Assembly (NCBI RefSeq): GCF_011682235.2
Contig: NZ_CP076718.1
Span: 1,424,827-1,488,826, forward strand
Direction of reading: 5' to 3'
Length of the DNA: 64,000 nt
From: Rhodocaloribacter litoris
GTDB lineage: Bacteria; Bacteroidota; Rhodothermia; Rhodothermales; ISCAR-4553
Shown in pieces: positions 21,580 to 31,900 of this stretch. Each line of letters starts with the position of its first letter. Within the stretch, counting starts at the first letter, position 1. A program made the translations under genes and the position numbers. The notes below the pieces were generated by a model. That model saw nothing but the letters and a program-made list of their open reading frames with translations, was not told the DNA's origin and made no database searches.

Positions 21580-22944
21580 TCAGGTCTCCGGCGGCGTCTC
21601 CGGTGTGCCGGCTTCGGTGGGTTGCACGGGCGGGGCGGACGTTTCAATCCCATCCTCCGCCGGCAAGCCGCCTTTCGACCGGGCGCCCCGCACATAATCC
21701 CCGTAGGCTGCCAGGTCGATGGTCAATTCTTCCCGGTAGGCCTGATAGGCCGCCACGATCAGGGCTGTGGCGGGCACGGCGATGAGCAGGCCGAGGATTC
21801 CCATGAAGAAGCCGAAGACGAACAGCGCCAGCAGGATAAGCACCGGATGCAGGCCCACCCGCTGCCCCAGGATGTTGGGCGTAAGCACACTCTGCTCCAG
21901 AAACGACTCGCCCAGCAGCACCGCCACTACGATCACCAGATCGACGACCCCCCCGAAGGCCAGTGCAATGAGGCCGCCGATGAAGTAAGTGATGATGATC
22001 CCCAGGTTGGGAATCATGTTCAGCAGCCCGGCCAGTAGTCCGATCAGCAACGCGAACGGCACACCGAAGAGCAGCAGGGCCAGCGACACCATGGTGGCGA
22101 CGATGGCGCTGATGGTAATCTGCCCCCGCAGGTAGTTCCCCACCACGCTGCCCGCCTTCAGCAGGTAGTCCCGTCGCCCGCCGAAAGTGGGAAACAGCTC
22201 GATCAGCCGGGCCGTGATGAGGGGATAATCCTTGAGGGTATAGAAGAACAGCACGGGGATGAGGGCGATGATGGTCACGAGCCCGATCACCGAGCTGAGC
22301 GACTGCACGACCTCCTTGGCCGCGTTGGGGATCCCGCTCGCCAGCGCCGTGGCCTGTTCCTGAATGACCTGCGTGAACTGGCGGATCAACTCGCCTTTGT
22401 CGACCAGGCCGGCGGCCTCCAGCTGATCGAGCAGGGCCAGGTTGAGCAACCACGCACGCAGGTTGCCCACATTGCCGAGGATGCGCGTGGCCAGCACTTC
22501 GAGCTGGCCGACGATGCTGGGCACGAGCATGAGCACAAAGAGCGCCACGACCCCCACCACCAGCGCCGTCATCACCAGCGCCGATACCCACCGGGGAGTC
22601 CGCAGCCGCGCGTGCATGAAGTCGACGGCCGGGTTGCACAGATAGGCCAGCAGGTAGGCCACGGCGAACGGCAACAGGATGACGCTCAGCTCATCCACGA
22701 GCCAGAACACCAGCAGGAAACCACCGGTGAGCAGGAGCGCCCGGGCCGCGCGATGCGCCCGCAGGGGCCAGAGCAGGATCCCGAACGCCGCGGCGACGAT
22801 CAGCGGGTTGAGGAAGTCCCGCATCAGATAGAGCAGCACCAGGAAAAGCGCCAGCCCCCCGGCCAGCAGCGCAACCTCCGAAGCGGACAGCGGGGAGGCA
22901 CCGGCAGAGGAACGGGCCGGCTTTTGAGCGGAAGCGTCGTCCAT
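21580..22944 (-). CDS. AI-2E/PerM-family transporter
   Basis: 454 residues with the usual plan of this family: paired N-terminal helices (GGLALFLVLLYLMRDFLNPLIVAAAFGILLWPLR), a middle amphipathic region (about 110-210), then a cluster of helices with PVLFFYTLKDYP and GLLAGLLNMIPNLGIIITYFIGG, both strong signatures. Members export autoinducer-2, act as Na+/H+ antiporters or have no known substrate. The ATG is 6 bp after the mlaD-like stop, so it belongs to that operon; a role in envelope lipid transport is possible but unproved. Confidence 0.88.
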   Translation of the reverse strand: MDDASAQKPARSSAGASPLSASEVALLAGGLALFLVLLYLMRDFLNPLIVAAAFGILLWPLRAHRAARALLLTGGFLLVFWLVDELSVILLPFAVAYLLAYLCNPAVDFMHARLRTPRWVSALVMTALVVGVVALFVLMLVPSIVGQLEVLATRILGNVGNLRAWLLNLALLDQLEAAGLVDKGELIRQFTQVIQEQATALASGIPNAAKEVVQSLSSVIGLVTIIALIPVLFFYTLKDYPLITARLIELFPTFGGRRDYLLKAGSVVGNYLRGQITISAIVATMVSLALLLFGVPFALLIGLLAGLLNMIPNLGIIITYFIGGLIALAFGGVVDLVIVVAVLLGESFLEQSVLTPNILGQRVGLHPVLILLALFVFGFFMGILGLLIAVPATALIVAAYQAYREELTIDLAAYGDYVRGARSKGGLPAEDGIETSAPPVQPTEAGTPETPPET

Positions 22945-22950
22945 GGCGCG

Positions 22951-24018
22951 CTATTCGTTCGACGTGGACTTTCCGTTCGTTCCGGCGGCTGCTTCCAGCT
23001 CGGCGGCGAGGGCCCGCAGGCGCTGTTCCCATTCGAAGAGCGCACGCTCTTTCTCCTGCAACTTCTTGTACGTCTCGGCCAGGGCCCGCTCGCGCACTTC
23101 GAAGGGGGCCAGTTCCATGTGTCCCCGTTCCTCGAAATACCGTTTGAAGAGCCAGTTGTGCTTGCCGGCCTCCATCAGCTCGGCGAACCGGAACGCGCCC
23201 AGCGCACCCCAGTTGGTCATGTTTTCCGCGTTGTGCATGACCACCCGCAGGTCGCCGGCGATGGCCTGCAGCGAGTCGGCCGTGGCCAGCAGGCTGTTGT
23301 AGACGGCCGGGTCGTTGAGCATGCGGGCCAGGGTGCCCTCGCCCCGGTCCACCTTGTCGAGGATCTCCTGCACCCCCCGGGTGGCCTCGCCGGCCAGTCC
23401 CACGAGGGCCTCGGCGTTGTCCGCCAGGTTGTTCAGCACCCGGCGCGTCTCGTCGGTGGTGGCGACGAAGGCATCATAGAGGGAAGGGTCGTAGATGAAC
23501 TTGCCCAGCGATCCTTCGCCGGCCTGCACGTCCCGCATGATCTGCTCGAAGGCGAGCGCCGCCTGTTCGAAGCGCTGCACCGAGGCCAGGGCCTTGTCTG
23601 TGATTTCGAACAGGTCGAACGGATCGACGCCGGGAATATAGTCGCCCTCGCCGGCCGGCTCGCCCACCACGGGCGACGGCACCAGCACCACGATCTGATT
23701 GCCCACGAGCCCGTCGCTCTTGATCTGCGCCTGGGTGTTCTTCCGCACCAGGTGCCGCGCCTTTTCCGAGATGGCCATCGTGACGACGATCTTCTCCCCG
23801 GGCGCTTCCGGCAACTGCACGCTTTCGACACGCCCGACGTTGACCCCCTGGTACTGCACCGAGGCCCCCGCCACCAGCCCGGCCACGCGCGTAAACTGGG
23901 CCCGCACGTAGAAGGTATCGCTGAAGAGAAACGTGCGGTTGGCCAGCGCAAAGAGCGCGAGCATGAACAGCAGGGCACCTGCCAGCACCAGCAACCCCAC
24001 CCGTGCCTGACGTGACAT
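22951..24018 (-). CDS. mlaD: MCE/MlaD-family lipid-transport protein
   Basis: 355 residues. One N-terminal membrane helix (GLLVLAGALLFMLALFALAN) and an MCE domain (about 35-115; LVAGASVQYQGVNVGRVESVQL) are followed by a long helical tail with coiled-coil character at the C-terminus (YKKLQEKERALFEWEQRLRALAAELEAAA). MlaD hexamers bind phospholipid and form the periplasmic part of the MlaFEDB-type transporter; the permease and ATPase genes are just upstream. A 203-bp gap separates it from mlaF, so it may have an extra promoter. The helical extension, absent in E. coli MlaD, could bridge the periplasm. Confidence 0.87.
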   Translation of the reverse strand: MSRQARVGLLVLAGALLFMLALFALANRTFLFSDTFYVRAQFTRVAGLVAGASVQYQGVNVGRVESVQLPEAPGEKIVVTMAISEKARHLVRKNTQAQIKSDGLVGNQIVVLVPSPVVGEPAGEGDYIPGVDPFDLFEITDKALASVQRFEQAALAFEQIMRDVQAGEGSLGKFIYDPSLYDAFVATTDETRRVLNNLADNAEALVGLAGEATRGVQEILDKVDRGEGTLARMLNDPAVYNSLLATADSLQAIAGDLRVVMHNAENMTNWGALGAFRFAELMEAGKHNWLFKRYFEERGHMELAPFEVRERALAETYKKLQEKERALFEWEQRLRALAAELEAAAGTNGKSTSNE

Positions 24019-24221
24019 GTCTTGAGCCTCGCTTCTGGATGATACCGGTTTCGCCCGGCCATGCCGGGCAGGCCCGTCGACTGACGTGTTTCGCGCCCCG
24101 CCGGGAGGCCCGGTTCACGTCATACGCGACCGGCGCGCCCCCCTCGATCAACGTTCCACCCTCCGTATACCGCCGCCCCGAACGATTTGTTTTCCGGGCG
24201 GGCGCTCCGGGACCGGGGCGT

Positions 24222-25013
24222 TCAGCCTCCGAAGAAGTTGCGCAGCTCCGGGTGGTCGCTCCGGCGCAACTCTTCCAGCGTGCCGCTGGCGATGAAGGTT
24301 CCGTCGAAGAGGAAGTGGGCCCGGTCGGTGATGATCTCGGCACACAGCAGGTCGTGCGTGATGGCCACGCCGGTGATCCCGCGTTCGTCGCGCAGGCGCA
24401 CGATCAGTTCCGAAACGGTGCGCACGGAGACGGGGTCGAGCCCGGTGGTGGGTTCGTCGTAGAGCAGGATGCGGGGTTCGAGGATGATGGCCCGTGCCAG
24501 CCCGATCCGCTTCTTCTGCCCGCCGGAGAGCTCGGCCGGATAGCTGGCAGCCTTCTCGCGCAGGTTCACCCAGTCGAGCGTTTCCTCGATGCGCTCGCGT
24601 CGCTCGGCACGACTGAGGCGGGTATGCCGTTCGAGGATGAAGTCCATGTTTTCGTAGACCGTCATCGAGTCGAAAAGGGCCCCGCTCTGAAAGAGGTAGC
24701 CGATCGAGAGGCGCAGCGCATCGAGCGCGTCGCCGGTGAGCCGGTCGACGCGCCGGCCATCGACCCACACCTCTCCCCGGTCGGGCCTGAGCAGTTGTAC
24801 GATGTGCTTGATCAGCACACTCTTGCCCGAACCCGAGCCCCCCATGACGACGGCGTTCGTTCCCCGCTCGACCGCCAGCGAAACCCCCTTGAGTACCTCG
24901 TTCTTCCCGAACGACTTGTGGAGGTCCCGCAGTTCGATGACCACGTGCGGCGGCGGCGCTCCGTCCTCCGGCACGGCCGCCCCGGTCGCGGTATGTTCCG
25001 ACGGGTCGTACAT
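24222..25013 (-). CDS. mlaF: MlaF-type ABC transporter ATPase
   Basis: 263 residues from the ATG at 25013. Walker A GGSGSGKS, Q-loop (YLFQSGALFDSMTVYENM), signature ELSGGQKKR, Walker B ILLYDEPTTGLDP and H-loop THD are all intact, and the SGALFDSMTV segment is specific to the Mla/MCE subfamily. It powers phospholipid movement between inner and outer membrane with MlaE and MlaD. The gene starts 5 bp after mlaE stops. A 20-residue acidic and Pro-containing N-terminal leader precedes the conserved domain. Confidence 0.93.
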   Translation of the reverse strand: MYDPSEHTATGAAVPEDGAPPPHVVIELRDLHKSFGKNEVLKGVSLAVERGTNAVVMGGSGSGKSVLIKHIVQLLRPDRGEVWVDGRRVDRLTGDALDALRLSIGYLFQSGALFDSMTVYENMDFILERHTRLSRAERRERIEETLDWVNLREKAASYPAELSGGQKKRIGLARAIILEPRILLYDEPTTGLDPVSVRTVSELIVRLRDERGITGVAITHDLLCAEIITDRAHFLFDGTFIASGTLEELRRSDHPELRNFFGG

Positions 25014-25018
25014 GGGCT

Positions 25019-25813
25019 TCAGACCGTACCGAAGAGGGTGATCGAAATCCGGACGATGACGACATCGGCCAGAAAAATCAGCAGCGACGAGGCCACGACG
25101 GCCTGCATCGTGGCCTGCCCCACCTCGCGCGTTCCGCCGCGCACGTGGTATCCGAGGAAGCAGCTCACGATCCCCACGATGAACCCGAAGACGCTCGTCT
25201 TCAGGGTGTCGACGACCAGATCGGAGAAGCGCAGCGCGGAGAAGGCCGTGTTGAAGAAGATGCGGTAGTCCATGTCGGCGGCCAGCACCGATTCCAGATA
25301 ACCGCCCAGCAGCGCGACCGTATCCGTCCACACGGTCAGCACCGGAAACATGAGCACGCAGGCCAGCACGCGCGTGATGACCAGGTAGTGAAACGGCTTC
25401 AGGGCCGCCACCTCCAGGGCATCGATCTGTTCGGTAACGCGCATCGAGCCGATCTCGGCGCCGATGCCCGCGCCGAGGCGCCCGGCCAGCACGAGCGAGG
25501 TGATCACCGGACCGATCTCTTTGACCACCGAGAGCGCCAGCATGCTCGGCAGCATGGCTTCGGCCCCGAAGCGGGCCATCGTACCCCGGCTCTGCATCGA
25601 GAGCACGATGCCGATGGCCAGCCCCGTCACCGCCGTCAGCAAGAAGCTCTTCGTCCCCACCTCGTCCATCTGGTTGAGCAACTCGCGCCATTCGTAGGGC
25701 GGGCGCCAGAAGCGCTTGAAAAACTCGACCGTGAAGAGCACCAGCGCACCCGCTCGCTCGGCAAATTCGGTGAGCAGCCCGTTCTCGGCGGAGGCAAGGT
25801 CTCGCAAAGCCAT
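25019..25813 (-). CDS. mlaE: MlaE-type permease
   Basis: 264 residues from ATG 25813. It shows the MlaE signature stretch VVKEIGPVITSLVLAGRLGAGIGAEIGSMRVTEQ split over helices, FHYLVITRVLACVLMFPVL, and the late VGQATMQAVVASSLLIFLADVVI. It forms the membrane core of the MCE transporter with the MlaF ATPase encoded next. It is the first gene of a five-gene minus-strand set. Starting at the earlier in-frame ATG (25936) would add a Pro/Gly-rich leader with no family support. Confidence 0.92.
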   Translation of the reverse strand: MALRDLASAENGLLTEFAERAGALVLFTVEFFKRFWRPPYEWRELLNQMDEVGTKSFLLTAVTGLAIGIVLSMQSRGTMARFGAEAMLPSMLALSVVKEIGPVITSLVLAGRLGAGIGAEIGSMRVTEQIDALEVAALKPFHYLVITRVLACVLMFPVLTVWTDTVALLGGYLESVLAADMDYRIFFNTAFSALRFSDLVVDTLKTSVFGFIVGIVSCFLGYHVRGGTREVGQATMQAVVASSLLIFLADVVIVRISITLFGTV

Positions 25814-26015
25814 AGGCCCGAACGCAGATGGATGAATTTTTCCCGATCCCACAGGCCCCGGAAAAAGAGACGGAACGCCGGCCGCCCCCCTTCGATTGAA
25901 GGGTTTCCGCGTCCACGAGGCTCGCATGAGACGCAACCCTTTTCCCTCCTGCTAAAATAGCACCCGCTTCCTTGCAATCAAACCCCGGGGCCGGTGCGCC
26001 CCGGCCGTGGCCTCC

Positions 26016-26951
26016 ATGCTGCTGACCCTGCTTACCCTCCTGGGCGGCCTGATCCTGCTCGTGCTCGGTGCCGAAGGGCTGGTGCGCGGCAGCGTCGGCC
26101 TGGCGCTGCGCCTGGGGCTTTCCGCCCTGGTCATCGGCCTGACGGTGGTGGCTTTCGGGACCAGCAGCCCGGAACTCGTCGTCAGCGTGCGGGCCGCCAT
26201 GGCGGGCGAAAGCGCCCTGGCCCTGGGCAACATCGTCGGTTCCAACATTGCCAACATCGCCCTGATCCTGGGGCTCTCGGCCCTCATTCGCCCGATCCAG
26301 GTTCAGCTGCAGGTGATCCGGCGCGAGATCCCCGTCATGATCGCCGTGACGCTGCTGCTGGGCGCCCTCCTGCTCGACGGGGTCATCGGGCGGCTCGACG
26401 GCCTGGTGCTGGTGCTGGGCATCGTCGCCTACACCGGCGTGGCCTACCGGCTGGCCCGGCGTGAAGCAGCCGCAACGGCCTTCGACGAGGCCATCGCGCC
26501 GGCGGCCCGGCCTCTCTGGGCGAGCGTGACGCTGGTCCTGGCCGGACTGGGCGGCCTGCTCCTCGGGGCGCAGCTCCTCGTCCGGGGCGCCGTCACGCTT
26601 GCCGAGGCCCTGGGCATCAGCCGGGCCGTCATCGGGCTGACGGTGGTGGCCGTCGGCACGAGCCTGCCGGAGCTGGCCACCTCGGTCGTAGCCGCCTTCA
26701 AAAGAGAAGGAGACGTGTCGATCGGCAACGTCGTCGGGTCGAACATCTTCAACATCCTGTGCATCCTCGGCGTGGCGGCGCTCGTCCACCCCGTCGAGGC
26801 CGGTGCGTTGCGTACGACCGACTTCCTCGTGATGCTGGCGCTCAGCGTGCTCGTGCTCCCGCTGATGCATACCGGCTTCCGCCTCAACCGCTGGGAAGGC
26901 GCGCTCCTGCTCGCCGGCTACGTCGCCTATCTGACCACGATGTGGCCCTGA
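26016..26951 (+). CDS. Calcium/sodium antiporter, CaCA family (YrbG-like)
   Basis: 311 residues from ATG 26016 (a GTG 9 bp earlier is possible). Two inverted halves each carry the alpha-repeat motifs: VVAFGTSSPELVVS with GNIVGSNIANIALILG, and VVAVGTSLPELATS with GNVVGSNIFNILCILG. The Glu residues in the GTSxPE motifs coordinate Na+ and Ca2+. It is divergent from mlaE; in E. coli yrbG is also next to the mla genes, so the neighbourhood is conserved though oriented differently. Confidence 0.92.
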   Translation: MLLTLLTLLGGLILLVLGAEGLVRGSVGLALRLGLSALVIGLTVVAFGTSSPELVVSVRAAMAGESALALGNIVGSNIANIALILGLSALIRPIQVQLQVIRREIPVMIAVTLLLGALLLDGVIGRLDGLVLVLGIVAYTGVAYRLARREAAATAFDEAIAPAARPLWASVTLVLAGLGGLLLGAQLLVRGAVTLAEALGISRAVIGLTVVAVGTSLPELATSVVAAFKREGDVSIGNVVGSNIFNILCILGVAALVHPVEAGALRTTDFLVMLALSVLVLPLMHTGFRLNRWEGALLLAGYVAYLTTMWP

Positions 26952-27074
26952 CCCGCCGGGGGACAAAAAATTTTTTCGCGCCCCGGCGCGGCGGGAACCC
27001 GTTCATTTTTCGCGGGTTGCCCGGACACTTTTCTCTTTTCTCCCCTCCCCTTCACCCTCATCTCGAACGCAGCC
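26952..27074. promoter_or_regulatory. Intergenic region with A6T6 tract and hairpin
   Basis: AAAAAATTTTTT (26965-26976) lies in otherwise very GC-rich DNA and would be intrinsically bent. A short hairpin AACCCG/CGGGTT (26996-27001, 27013-27018) follows. This could combine an imperfect terminator for the antiporter with promoter sequence for the next gene; no clear -7 element is seen. Confidence 0.35.
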
Positions 27075-27560
27075 ATGTACGAACAAGAAGAACGCACCGG
27101 CGGAAACGAGTTCTGGGACCTGAATCTCCGCACGGCACCGACGGTCTCCCGGGACAAATGGGTGCACCACGCACGGACGAAGATGCTGCGGGGCTATGCG
27201 CTCATCGTGAGCGAGAACCGGCACACGGCCAACTTTTTCATGCCGGGCAAGGGCTATGAGGCCTGCCCCTACCACGTGGCCCGCAAGATGATCCGCGAGG
27301 GCCTCGTCGTCGAGGGGGGGCGGCACACGCTGGGCACGCTCTATCTGCTGGCACCGCACGCGGCCGAGGTGCTGGCACCGCCCCGGCCGGACGAAGACGA
27401 GATCGAAGAAACGTCCGCCTCGGCCGGTGAGTTCGACATGCTGCTCGACGAGGCCCTGCGCACGACCGACCTCACCGACGAGGACGAAGACGAGGACGAG
27501 CCGCTCGACGAGCTGGACGAGGAACCCCTCGACGACGAAACGGAGACGGACACGTTCTGA
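27075..27560 (+). CDS. Unknown soluble protein with acidic C-terminal tail
   Basis: 161 residues. The first 100 form a compact domain (NEFWDLNLRTAPTVSRDKW, ALIVSENRHTANFFMPGKGYEACPYHVARKMIREG, LGTLYLLAPHAAEVL); the last 50 are nearly all Asp, Glu, Leu and Thr and are probably disordered. I do not recognise the family. The FMPGKGYEACPYHVARKM stretch, with its Gly, Cys and His, might bind a ligand or nucleic acid, but that is a guess. It stands alone between the antiporter and a convergent PP2C gene. Confidence 0.65.
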   Translation: MYEQEERTGGNEFWDLNLRTAPTVSRDKWVHHARTKMLRGYALIVSENRHTANFFMPGKGYEACPYHVARKMIREGLVVEGGRHTLGTLYLLAPHAAEVLAPPRPDEDEIEETSASAGEFDMLLDEALRTTDLTDEDEDEDEPLDELDEEPLDDETETDTF

Positions 27561-27626
27561 GAGAAGGCCCGGCGTCACCCCGCATCTTCCTGTCTTCCGG
27601 TCCGGGTTGCTCTCGCCGGGTCGTCC

Positions 27627-28826
27627 TCAGCCGGCGGCCTCCCGGCGCTTGACCACCACCACGGTGGCGTCGTCCGCCCAGGCCCCGTGATGCCCGTAGG
27701 CGAAGACCTCCTCGAAGATGGCGTCGACGAGTTCCTGCGCGCTCAGGTGCTGATGTTGCAGGACGAAGGACCGGAGCCCGCGAATCTCATACATCTCGTG
27801 CCGCCGGTTACGTCGTTCGATGATGCCGTCCGAGTAGAGCACCAGGGTTGCGCCGGGTTCGAGGTAGGCATAGGCCCGGTAGATCGTCGGGTCCCGCAGG
27901 GGGCCGATGACGGTGCCGGTGGCTTCCAGCTGTCGCACCTGGTCGCCGTGCACCAGCAGGGGCGGCGGATGCCCGCAGTTGACGTAGAGCAGGTTGCCGT
28001 TCCGCTCGACCTCGCCGTAGAACAGGGAGATGAAGCGCGTCGAGAAGGTGCTCCGGTGGATGACCTGGTTCAGCTTTTTGATGGTGTAGACGATCTTGCG
28101 CTGGTCTTCGAGCCCCATGCGCAGGCCCGTCACCACGTCGCGCACGAGCAGGGCGGCCGGCAGCCCGTGCCCGCTGGCGTCGCCGATGCTGACGCCCACC
28201 ATCTCGTCGCTGAGCCGGATGAAGTCGTAGAGGTCGCCTCCGACGCGCTCGGCCGGCTGGGAGCGCCCGGCAAAGGCATACCCCTCCATCTCGGGGGCCG
28301 AGAGCGGGAGCAGGCTCTGCTGGATCTGGGCCGCCTTCTCAAGGTCGCTTTGCATGGCACCGGAGGCCAGCTTGAAGTTCAGCGCCGCGCGCACGGCGTT
28401 CATGCACAGCTGGATCTCCTCGTGTGTCCACGCCGGCAACAGGTCGTAGACGAAGAGCCACCGTTTGCCCGAACGCGACGGCCCGGCCGTCACCACGAAC
28501 GCCACCGGAACGGCGGCACGGCCTTCAGGCACCAGCTTGCCGGGCGCCGAGGTGTCGAAAAGGTAGCTCCCATGGCGCAGGACCAGCTCGACGGCCGGAT
28601 CGTCCAGGGCCAGCTCGCGGGTAAACGATCCGCCGTTGTTGGATGCCCGCAGCAGGAAGACCCCGTCGTGCTCCTCGTAGAGTCGTCCGTTGTGGAAGTG
28701 CAACATCTGCCCGAGACTGGCCTCCAGTGCACCGAGCACGGAGGGCAAGAGCTCCGCGTCGTGCGCCGCATCCCCGATGTGCGCCAGCAGGGCATCCATC
28801 CTGCGATAAAAGCTTTTCGGATCCAT
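27627..28826 (-). CDS. PP2C-type serine phosphatase (SpoIIE domain) with N-terminal sensory region
   Basis: 399 residues from ATG 28826. Residues 1-185 form a GAF-like sensory domain without a clear ligand signature; an input helix (LEKAAQIQQSLLPL) leads into the SpoIIE PP2C domain with metal motifs RVGGDLYD, DASGHG, YSDGIIERR and WADDATVVVV. It probably dephosphorylates a STAS protein, perhaps the one encoded at 14267, though none is adjacent. It ends a minus-strand block headed by the tamB-like gene about 100 bp upstream. Confidence 0.88.
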   Translation of the reverse strand: MDPKSFYRRMDALLAHIGDAAHDAELLPSVLGALEASLGQMLHFHNGRLYEEHDGVFLLRASNNGGSFTRELALDDPAVELVLRHGSYLFDTSAPGKLVPEGRAAVPVAFVVTAGPSRSGKRWLFVYDLLPAWTHEEIQLCMNAVRAALNFKLASGAMQSDLEKAAQIQQSLLPLSAPEMEGYAFAGRSQPAERVGGDLYDFIRLSDEMVGVSIGDASGHGLPAALLVRDVVTGLRMGLEDQRKIVYTIKKLNQVIHRSTFSTRFISLFYGEVERNGNLLYVNCGHPPPLLVHGDQVRQLEATGTVIGPLRDPTIYRAYAYLEPGATLVLYSDGIIERRNRRHEMYEIRGLRSFVLQHQHLSAQELVDAIFEEVFAYGHHGAWADDATVVVVKRREAAG

Positions 28827-28924
28827 GTGATGGGGTGATGGTGTGTGGGTGGGTGGTCCCGCCTCCGGTATTCCGGCCCGGAAGCCGCCCCCGGGCCGGG
28901 AACGGAGCGCCGTCCGGCTGCCCC

Positions 28925-31900
28925 CTAATAGGCATACTCCCATTTGAGGTTGACGCGTATGACGGCGCCGCGCCGCAGCAGCCGGATCAGGAGCCGGTCG
29001 ATCACTTCGTATTCCAGCGTCACCTGGGTGGGCACTTCTTCGCCGAAGGCAGTACCACTCTGCCGGAAGGCGATGGGCTGGCTGATGGCGACGTAGAGGC
29101 GGGGAGAGACGTACTTGCCGGCCGTCAGGGTGGCCCCTTCGAGCCCGTTCTGTTCGATCTCGATCACGTCGAGCCCGAGGCCGGTGCCGGCCAGGTTCTC
29201 GATCAGGCCGGCGATCTGGCCGAGTGCCAGCCCGGCCGCCGGGTCCAGCAGCGATGAGCCGCCGCCGCCGGACCGCCCCAGTTGCAGGGCCTCCCCGGCC
29301 GGCCGCCCGAAAGCCAGATAGGAGACGATGTCGGCGAACTCCATCTGGGGATCCGAGCCCAGCGTCACGTCCAGCTCGTCGAGCCGTCCTTCCACCGACA
29401 ACGTGATCGTGACCTCATTGGCGCTGCTGCCCCGGGCCCGCACCACGTACTGCGCCTCGATGTCCATGATCGGGTCGGTGGCCGGCCCGTTGAAGGTGAG
29501 CGTGCCCTGCTGGATGTCGAACCGCTTGCCGAACTGGATGATGCGGCTGCGCTCGGGGATGACGGCAATCGTCCCGAAGACGAGCGGATCGCCGTAGGGC
29601 TGTTTCTGCACCTCCAGGTTGCCCGTGAACTGCACGTCCATCGTGGGGTTCTTCTTGGACCGCAGCCACGTGTCGCGTTCCATACGCACGCGCAGGTTGG
29701 TGATCGTGAGCGCCTCGTAGAAGTCGAACGTGGTGGTGTCGGCTTCGGTGAGCCGCAGGCCGAAGCGCCGTTCGAGGGTCTGCAGGTCCTCTTCGGCCAG
29801 GCGAACCGTTTCGAAGTCCTCGCTGGTGACCTCCTCGGTCAGGAAGATGTCGGCGCTGACGAGTTCGACGTCGCCGCTGAGGACGGGGCTGCGCGTGGTG
29901 CCCTGCAGGACCAGGTCGGCGGCGGCGCGGGCGCGATAGGCCCGCGAGTCGATGGCGAGGAAGTTTTCGGCGCTGAGGCTGAGGTCGAACGCCCCGAGGG
30001 TCAGCTGGGAAAAGTCGATCGTGCCGTGCCCGATCAGGGTGCCGCCGCCGGAGTGGGCTTCCACATGATGGACGAGGATCTGGTTTCCCTGCAGTTCCGC
30101 CTCCAGGGCGATGCCGGAATAGACGAGGCTGCTGCGGGGTCGTCCCAGCAGGGGCAGCCCGAGGCGCCCGTCGCGGACGAAGGCGGTGCCGGCGAAGACG
30201 GGTTCCTCGAAGGTGCCTTCGACCCGGACGTCGGCGGTGAGGCGCCCCTCCAGCACATCGACCAGCTCGCGGTCCATGAAGGGCATGAGCCAGTTGAGGG
30301 CGAAGTCGTCCGTCACCAGGGTCAGGTCGACGCGGCGGTCCGCGGCGGTCTCGCCGGTCCGGCCGGCGGCCAGGCGCAGGTCCATCGGCAGGGAGCCGCC
30401 CAGGGTGAGGGCGCTGCCGTGCTCGTCGGTCAGGCGGGCTTCGAGGGCCAGGCGCAGTTGTTCGTAATGCAGGGTGGCGGTCATGTCGCCGACGGCCTCG
30501 CCGGAGAGGGTCAGGTCGAAGTCGAGCGAGCCGTCGGCCACCGGGTCTGCGGGTGTTCCTTCGAGCACGAGCCATCCGTCGAGGCGGCCGCCGAGCCCCT
30601 GGTAGCCCAGCAGGTCTGCCACGGCGCCGAGCCGGAAGCGCTCGATCGTCAGGATGAGGCTCTGCGTCCCGTTCAGGTCGATCTCGCCATCGAGTGCGAT
30701 CTGCTGCGTAATGTCGCCGTCACCGGCTTCGCGGGCATACAGGAGCAGGTTGCGGATGCGGTAGCGTCCCTCGCCGTAGTCGAGTGTGGCGGGCTGCTGG
30801 AGCCGCCACCGGTCCCGGTCGAACCGGAAGTAGAGGGTGTCGAGGGTGAGGCGGCTCTGCCCCGGCACCAGGTCGATCGAGCCCCCGATGAAGCCGTCCC
30901 GTCGCCGGTCGAGCCGCGTGTTGACCTCGAAGTCGAGGGCCTCGGGCCGGTACGTCGCCTGGATCCGGGTCTGCTCGACGGCCAGGGTGGGCAGGGAGAA
31001 AAAGTCGATGCCGGAGCGCAATTCGGCCCGGGCCAGACGCCGGTTGCGGTCGAACTCGCCCAGCAGGCGTGCCTCCAGCCCGGCGACCCGCACGTCGTTG
31101 TAGACGAAGCCGCTGAGTGTGAGCCGGGTATCGAAGCGCAGCGTGCCGGGCCGCCCCGCCAGGCGTCCTTCGAGGCGCCCGCTGCCCAGCAGCAGCCGCT
31201 GCACCCCGACGAGCGGCTGGAGCGGGTAGGCCGCCACGAGGTCGGCGGCGAAGACAAAGTCGGAGGCGTGCACGCCGGCCGTATCGAAGAGGGCCACGGG
31301 GCCGTAGCCGTGCAGCGTGCCGACGTTGGACTGGAGCACGAGCGTGTCGACCCGGGCGAGGCCCTCGTGGAGGGTGAAGCGGGTATAGGCCGAGTCCAGC
31401 ACCACCTCGTGATACCGGCTCGGGCCGAGGGCGAGCCGGCCGTCGAGGCGCATCGTGGCCGGGTCGAGCCCTTCCCCTTCGACCTCGAAGGCGAGGTTGA
31501 GCCCGGCCCGGAGCGTGTCGAGGCCAGCGAGGCGCCCGAGGTCGAGGCGTTGCGCCCGGCCCCGCGCCGTGAAGGTGGGGCGCTCGCCGGAAAAGCGCCC
31601 GGCGGCGTCGAGCCGGACGTCCCCGCCGGCCACCTCGAAGCGGGCCGTGAGACGGGCCTGCCCGCCGTCGACTTCCGCTTCCAGGGTTCCGCCCGGCAGG
31701 TCAGCCGCATTGATGCGCGAGGCGTCCAGGTCGAGCCGGGCTGCGAGGTGCATCGTGGCCGGGTCGAGCCCCCGCCCTTCGAGGGTGAAGCGGCCATTGA
31801 GGTCGGTGCGGGCGCCTTCCCGGCCCAGAAAGGCGCCGGCGTCGAGCCCGGCGAAGGCGCCCGTTCGAACGACGTAGACGGGCGTGCCGGTGAGGTCGCG

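Noticed and set aside
25014-26966. N-terminal extension of the mlaF frame to 914 codons
   Set aside because: The extension runs through mlaE and the antiporter in other frames; the Mla ATPase starts normally at 25013.
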